A stretch of 64,000 nt of DNA from Strongylocentrotus droebachiensis (Eukaryota; Echinodermata; Echinoidea; Camarodonta; Strongylocentrotidae), in assembly GCA_035222895.1 (NCBI GenBank), contig JAVYIG010000895.1:124001-188000 (forward strand), in the 5' to 3' direction. Shown one piece after another: positions 58,482-64,000 of this stretch. A model generated the notes under the pieces. That model saw nothing but the letters and a program-made list of their open reading frames with translations, ran no database searches and was not told the origin of the DNA. The first letter of the stretch is position 1. Each line of letters begins with the position of its first letter. A program made the position numbers and the translations under genes.

Positions 58482-58641
58482 AATCATTTCCTGGTGAAGT
58501 ACTTGTTGACTTTCTTGGAAAGCCCCTGTCGATAGCTGGTTGTTGTCAATGAGCCAGTTTATACTACCTTCCACATTGACTGGGTCTACCCTAGTGAAGC
58601 TATTAGCCTGGCTGAACACCTTCACAACGAATGCCGTTAAC
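58482..58641 (-). CDS. C3-like: C3-like thioester protein, TED exon with catalytic His (second visible)
   Basis: The exon is 160 nt: one base completing a Trp codon, then 53 codons. It starts LTAFVVKVFSQANSFTRVDP, continues VEGSINWLIDNNQLSTGAFQ and ends ESQQVLHQEMI. It aligns along its length with the TED of vertebrate C3 (STWLTAYVVKVFS to VIHQEMIGG). The His of HQEM (residue 49 of the exon) is the one that in C3 attacks the thioester and favours transfer to hydroxyl groups; A2M has Asn there. Acceptor TGATTACAG ends at 58642; donor GTAAGT begins at 58481. Phases fit the exons at 61630 (STG-TG|G) and 51715 (MI|GAV). Confidence 0.95.
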
Positions 58642-59600
58642 CTGTAATCACATACATGAAGGGAGCAGAAATGATATTGAACCCTGCATCTGCCATGTGA
58701 GCTGATTGCAATGTGAGCCGATTGGAATGAACAGTAGGAAAAATATATAATTCACTGAAGAAAAATCCAAATTTTGTAGAAAATTGCTTTGAAAGAAAGA
58801 ACAAAAAATAGCGATGCTGATTTCTGAAAGTTTGAATAAAACTAGACAAACTAAAAGAAAGTTACAAGTTTTCTAAAGTTGTAATCAAATTGGCTGTATC
58901 GGTAATGTCACCGTGACGAATAGATGCAGACAATTTTCCTATTTGTTCCAACATACTAAATTATTAAAATACAAAATTGTTCATGTGTGCATCAGGGACC
59001 TATAATAATATCCCAATAAACAAAATCACATGAAAATCACGTCAATATCAAGGTATCGACTTGAGGAGAGTTACATTCTTCAAACACCTGACATTTACGT
59101 AAATGTGTTAAAACACACGTACACTAAATCACGCAATTGTCACTGCAATATCACCATTATAATAACGTGATTATCCCTACGTTGGAGACCATGGTTTGTA
59201 AACCTAATACTCCCGTTTTTGTTTGGTTATGAAATTACATCTTCATAAACGAAATTATCACATTCTTTAGAAGTTTTAGAATCGCGTCACAGAAACACGT
59301 GAAGCGTTAGTGATAGTTTTGGTCAATATATCTGCGTGAAATTCACGTGAATATTAAGAGGCTGACTTGGGATGAATCATGTTCTTCATTCACGTGAAAT
59401 TTACGTCAAAGAGGAAATATGTTACTGTAACCCGCGTTCAACCTAATAATTACGCAAATGTTACACAATAAATTAAACAAAATAATGACGTTCTCATCCC
59501 GTTTCTGAACATCGTGTTTTGGATCTTCCATAATTACTTCAAGGCGCGCCGGAAGCAGGTTGGGATTAGAGGGGTGGGGGTGGGGGGTTGGTGCAAACAT
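58642..59600 (-). other. Intron sequence
   Basis: No gene seen. Several ACGTGAAATTTACGT- and CACGTGAA-type words recur between 59030 and 59410 in both orientations, suggesting an old repeat. Confidence 0.45.
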
Positions 59601-60240
59601 CCCATAAGAGAAAGCTAGTTGCAACTGGTCCAGTTGATGAACCAGTTAATGCCAACTGGTAACCCTGGAAATTGAAATGGGCTAAATGATCCAGTTGATC
59701 CAGGCCAGTTAGAATTCAACTGGTCTAGCTGAGCCATTAGATCCATTTGGTAAAACTTCCAACCAGTTGAACTCAGTTCAATGCTGGTTAGTCTGTATTT
59801 CCAATGTAAAGGCATTGTTAATAAGTAGACTTACATAATTTAAGGAATCGAATTTTTTTCATAAACTTGTATTTTATTGAAATTATTTTAGTTCATAGTT
59901 AAAGTTTCCCTCATTCATGTTTAATTAAATGTAATTTATACGAAGTAGCGAAATAATAACTGGTAATTAATATTTGTAGTATTTTCGAAATGAATAGCAT
60001 ATAACTAAATCATTAGTTGTAAATTCAGTTGTAAATTCAGATAAATTGTTAAAAAACATAGATCTGCACGCACCCCATATTATATATGCAAATTAATTGG
60101 TGTCAGCTGGTTCAACTGGAAATATGCCAACAGTCAGTCAGCAACAGGAAATATGCACACAGACCAGTTATCAACTGGTGCAATGAAAATATTCTAACAG
60201 TCAGTTATCAACTGGTGCAAATAGAAATATGCCAACAGTC
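59601..60240. repeat. Dispersed CAACTGGTCCAGTTG words
   Basis: AACTGGT and its inverse ACCAGTT recur many times at 59618-59780 and 60105-60235, partly as palindromes (CCAGTTGATGAACCAGTT). An AT-rich gap lies between. Probably an old repeat. Confidence 0.6.
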
Positions 60241-60242
60241 AC

Positions 60243-61012
60243 GGGATTATCACCACGGAACTTAAATGGTAACTGTGAAACCATCAAGACACCCAAGAAT
60301 AACTAATTTTTCACACCTGGAAATCACGGATGCCCAGCTTATATTAGTAATCCGTTTGAGTCACGAGGTCATCACCGCGGAATTGATGGCAACTTTGACT
60401 ACCATTTAAATAGGTGTTTTAAAACACCTAATAATTACTTATTTTTCACACCTAAATACACGGATTCACAGCTTAGATTAGTAATCAGTTTTAGCCACGT
60501 GATCATCACCACGGAACTTAAATGGTAACTGTGAAACCATCAAGACACCCAAGAATAACTAATTTTTCACACCTGGAAATCACGGATGCCCAGCTTATAT
60601 TAGTAATCCGTTTGAGTCACGAGGTCATCACCGCGGATTGATGGCAACTTTGACTACCATTTAAATAGGTGTTTTAAAACACCTAATAATTACTTATTTT
60701 TCACACCTAAATACACGGATTCCCAGCTTAGATTAATAATGAGTTTTAACCACGTGATCATCACCAATAAAGTTATGGTAACTTTGAAACCATTCAAAAA
60801 GGTGTTTTTAAGACACCTAATAATTACTTATTTTTCACACCTAAATACACGGATTCACAGCTTAGATTAGTAATCAGTTTTAGCCACGTGATCATCACCA
60901 AGAAAGTTATGGTAACTTTGAAACCATTTAAAAAGGTGTTTTTAAGACACCTTATAATTACTAATTTTTCACACCTAAAAATCACGGATGCCCAGCTTAT
61001 ATTAGATTCCAG
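60243..61012 (+). repeat. ~256-bp tandem repeat (two related ~128-bp halves)
   Basis: CACCACGGAACTTAAATGG recurs 256 bp apart (60251, 60507). Each half has TTTTTCACACCT, ACACGGAT..CCAGCTTA, TTAGTAATC, TCACGAGGTCATCACC or CACGTGATCATCACC, and AGGTGTTTTAAAACACCT (inverted pair). About three dimers are present. Confidence 0.88.
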
Positions 61013-61629
61013 CAATTAAGGCATCATATTACAGACAAAAATACTGAGCAAACTACATGTACATGTACAATGATTTTCACATCCTACTGGGTACGCATTG
61101 AAGATTCGTGTGGGGAGTGGCGAAATTGGATTAATGTCTTTCAATTTGGGATTTTGCACAGATGTAGATATTTCATAATTCAAACATTCATAACTTTCTT
61201 ATTATTTCAAACTTTCATCATCCTCTTTCTGTTATTTTTCTGCTTTCAACAAATTTTGAATTGCCCTCATCCGTTTCTGTTTTTAGTGAGATTGGTAATA
61301 ATTGTTTGATCACACCTTTGAAAATATCTTTACTATACAAATCTCAAAATAGGGGAAAGTATAATGAATGTTAAAACCGGTATTTCCAAAAGATAGTCAG
61401 GTCGATAGAGAGTAGAGAGAGAGAGAGGGGGGGGGGGGGTGAGAGTACACTGCACAAGAATATGTTTAAGATGAAGAAACAAAGTAAAAATGTGGTGGCT
61501 TGGGTAGAAGAGTTACAAAAAGGAGAGAAAGCGGGATACAAAGGTTGAAATTGGTGAGATGTAAAAGCAGAGGAGAGAAATAAGGGGAGACATAGAGTAA
61601 AGGAGAAATGAGTAGGTAAGGTCACTCAC
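61013..61629 (-). other. Intron sequence with GA/G microsatellite
   Basis: GAGAGAGAG followed by an 11-base G run at about 61409-61440. Otherwise unassigned. Confidence 0.5.
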
Positions 61630-61705
61630 CATGTACTTCCAGGTCGATGCGTCCATGCTGCATATGCACCATTAGGTTGCCGATAGGTCAGCTCTCGGGC
61701 AACTC
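61630..61705 (-). CDS. C3-like: C3-like thioester protein, TED exon (first visible)
   Basis: The exon is 76 nt: two bases completing Gly, 24 codons, and two bases of a Trp codon. It reads (G)VARELTYRQPNGAYAAWTH then RPGSTW. It matches the segment just after the thioester site of C3/A2M proteins (vertebrate C3 GYTQQLAFRQPSSAFAAF..STW) residue for residue in spacing. Acceptor TGGTAG ends at 61706; donor GTGAGT begins at 61629. The TG|G Trp codon is completed by the first base of the exon at 58641. The upstream exon with the Cys-Gly-Glu-Gln thioester itself was not found up to 64000 and is probably beyond the window. Confidence 0.9.
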
Positions 61706-61861
61706 CTACCAGTAATTCAGGTAATTAAACGAGGGAACATGGTTTTAACTATGCCTTGTGTTAACATTTTGTTTGCCACATTGTGCAGATCGGTACAAAC
61801 CATAATGATTGTTCTGTGAAACACAAAACCTTCCAAAATCACCCAAGCTTTGGTCTTGATT

Positions 61862-62060
61862 ACCTGAATGTATGCTGATAATAATAATAGTAGTAATAGT
61901 AGAAGTATTAGTAGTAGTATTAGTAGTAGTAGTAGTAGTATTGGTAGTAGTCGTAGTAGTATTAGTAGTAGTAGTAGTAGTATTGGTAGTAGTCATAGTA
62001 GTATTAGTAGTTATAGTAGTCGTAGTAGTAGTCGTTGTAATACGAATGATGATGATAATA
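61862..62060 (+). repeat. TAG/AGT trinucleotide microsatellite
   Basis: (TAGTAG)n with interruptions (TTGGTAGTAG, CGTAG), then GATGAT. The poly-Ser, poly-Val and poly-Thr frames are artefacts of it. Confidence 0.93.
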
Positions 62061-62680
62061 TTGATGATGATGCATGGATCTGCCCCTGAGCACATTTCAA
62101 ATATGCGGACCCCGTATAATCCTTGAACATTTCCGTGATCAGCAGGCGGACATAATTTGTCCATGTACGCTCTTAAAACTTGAACCCATTGTCTACTGGG
62201 ATTGGGTTGACCCTGTGCAGGAATAAAAGAATTCAGTATTATTCGGGTTTACCCTCAAATTATTCTACTCATTCTTTTTTATGTTAAGAGGGGTAAGGGT
62301 TGGTGGATGGCAGACTTCAAGCCTGGATCATCAAATATTCTATGCATTAGACCTATCTACCATGCGCCTGATCGGCAGCTGGTGCAGAGAGCTCTTCAGA
62401 TAATCTACATTTATATGTATTTATTGTTACCGCCGCTTGTTAAGATTTACATCAATGGATTGATCCAGACCCCAGGATTCTTCTGGACAAATGAACTTCT
62501 CAGGATGATGTCTATAGGTTTTAATACATTTGATATAAAATATATTGCATAAACTACATGTCAGCTAATCATGTACACCAATTGGTCTTTGTGCATGGTC
62601 AACCAGCTATATTGTGTAGTCACTGGATTGTTCTTCATTGTGATTGTGACATCAAGTGCAAGAGAGCATCTTAGTAGACC
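62061..62680. other. Unassigned sequence upstream of C3-like exon 1
   Basis: No thioester exon was found on the minus strand. An 81-codon plus-strand frame at 62307-62552 has no recognised domain. Confidence 0.4.
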
Positions 62681-62682
62681 TA

Positions 62683-63045
62683 CACTCTAAATTACAGGGA
62701 TTTAAATTTAAATCTATAGGATTTATTTTTAAATCTTTCATGTACTGTAGGTAGGGACCAATCGATGTGGATTTAAAATTAATCTTCGCTAGGATTAAAA
62801 AGTTTTAATCTGTAAAGGATTACAAAATAAGTTCAAAAGATTTATATTATAAATCTTTCTAGATTAAAATTAACCCTGATAAAGATTTAAAAGCAATCCT
62901 TTTGGGACTTCTTTTTTTTAATATTTGAAACTCGGATTAAGAACCAGTTTAGCAATCTTTTAAGATTAAAAATCAATCTTTATGGATTTAATTTCATTCA
63001 AATCCGGCTTAAGATTTAAATTTTAAATCCCTGTAATTTAGAGTG
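62683..63045. mobile_element. 363-bp mariner-type MITE
   Basis: The ends are CACTCTAAATTACAGGGATT and the exact inverse, flanked by TA (62681-62682, 63046-63047). The interior is AT-rich with inverted GGATTTAAA/TTTAAATCC words. TA target and CACTCTAAA ends fit Tc1/mariner-derived MITEs. Confidence 0.85.
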
Positions 63046-63053
63046 TACAAAGG

Positions 63054-64000
63054 ATGACTGCAAGTACTGGTATTCCCTATTCAGCTGACCAATTACTTTC
63101 TCTGAAGAACAATGCTTCTAATGCTTCTATTGATAATAGGATTTCTCCAGACTTAATGCTACGTATTAGAGAACTTGGAATAAATAGAATCCCATCTACA
63201 AACAGAGAAGTAAGAGGACATACTAAACAGAGATCTTTGTCAGCAAGGATTACAGCACGGACATCAACTCCTTCTAGAAATAGGCAAGATATCAAAAGGC
63301 CTTGCTTTCTGAGAAGAATTTCAACTGTCCCACACCCATCTGCTGTTAGAATTGCATTACTTAATGCACAGTCTGCATGTAACAAGACTGAACTTCTTGA
63401 GACATACATTTTGGATCATGATCTAAAAGTTTTTTATCTTAACGGAAACATGGGTGACTGAAGGGGACCTTGTGACTTTGAACATATTGACACCAGCAGG
63501 CTATGTTTACCACTCTATACCAAGATGTGGGAGGGGTGGTGGAATTGCTATCATTAGCAAATCTGGACTCAACGCAAGACTTTTACCGGCTCAACCATTT
63601 CGTAGTTTTGAATGTGCAGAGATGGAAATCAAGCATAATTTTGAGAGACTAATGATGACAGTCATTTATCGACCACCGCCATCCACTAGAAATGGATTGA
63701 CCCGCAATATGTTTGTTGAAGAATTCTCAATCATCATAGATGTTGTTCCTTCTTCAAATGACCATGTCTTGCTGGTTGGAGACTTTATTATACATGTGGA
63801 CAACAACACTGATCTTGAATCTGTTCGGTTTGCTCAACTCCTGGACGATGCAAGTTTGGTACAGCATGTTCAAGGCAGCACGCATATGTCAGGACACACA
63901 CTCGACCTCGTCATTGCTAGATCAGATGCAGATCTAGTCACATCATTGCATGTGGACTCATTTCTATCAGATCATGCGGCGATAAGCTTCAACTAGAGAA
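63054..64000 (+). pseudogene. LINE endonuclease domain, frameshifted, runs off right edge
   Basis: The first frame (63054-63461) ends VRIALLNAQSACNKTELLET and YILDHDLKVFYL. The second frame picks up as ILTETWVTEGDLVTLN at about 63437, then RCGRGGGIAIISKSGLNARL, MTVIYRPPPSTRNGL, VLLVGDFIIHVDNN, HMSGHTLDLVIARSDADLV and FLSDHAAISFN. These are the N-A-x-S, ETW, RGGG, YRPP, GDF and SDH motifs of APE endonucleases from CR1/L2/Rex-type LINEs. A one-base indel near 63430-63440 and a TAG at 63994-63996 (where the family continues) mark it as dead. It is a different subfamily from both other LINEs in the window. Confidence 0.87.

Noticed and set aside
61745..62164. Poly-Thr, poly-Ser and poly-Val frames
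   Set aside because: Trinucleotide microsatellite read in different frames.

Overview
The window is a stretch of an animal nuclear genome. It has short exons with consensus GT/AG splice sites, long introns, and very many nested transposons and tandem repeats. Two immune-type gene fragments and the repertoire of MITEs and LINEs suggest a marine invertebrate deuterostome, most likely an echinoderm such as a sea urchin. That placement is inference: no species marker was seen. There is no sign of prokaryotic organisation, so ribosome binding sites, operons and CRISPR do not apply.

Two host genes are visible, both on the minus strand and both cut by the window edges or by unseen sequence. (1) A trypsin-like serine protease has three exons at 4929-4728, 1144-876 and 93-1. 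They carry the activation site, catalytic His and catalytic Asp; the Ser exon lies off the left edge. (2) A complement C3-like thioester protein has four exons at 61705-61630, 58641-58482, 51715-51629 and 33704-33539. They join in frame with matching phases and code for about 163 residues of the thioester (TED) domain, including the His of the HQEM motif. The introns of this gene are swollen by transposons to 3.0, 6.8 and 17.9 kb. Its remaining exons were not found.

Layout: 0-5 kb, protease exons with a 2.1-kb long-TIR element in one intron. 5-9.4 kb, duplicated GA-rich sequence, a dead LINE fragment and an 18-bp minisatellite. 9.36-31.43 kb, a giant satellite of 94-, 115- and ~119-bp units, with higher-order periods of 2633 and 4542/4751 bp and a CGCGCGAAGCGCG hairpin in nearly every unit. 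It is interrupted by one 0.8-kb foldback element. 31.4-34.1 kb, intron-like sequence, C3-like exon 4 and a MITE. 34.65-39.3 kb, a 45-bp minisatellite of about 100 copies. 39.8-51.25 kb, a dead LINE on the minus strand whose ORF1 carries an SGNH esterase. It is broken by a 5.6-kb insertion (40.77-46.38 kb) and by a second LINE on the plus strand (48.1-50.56 kb). 52.4-58.2 kb, a 5.8-kb TTAA-flanked TIR element carrying a hAT-type MITE. 58.5-61.7 kb, two C3-like exons and a ~256-bp tandem repeat. 62-64 kb, a mariner-type MITE and the endonuclease of a third LINE.

The most notable observations are: the C3-like gene hidden as tiny exons among repeats; the satellite whose units each carry the exceptionally stable GCGAAGC mini-hairpin; and a 947-bp hAT-type MITE at 43.4 kb that holds several inverted copies of the same satellite unit, a possible seed or carrier of the array.
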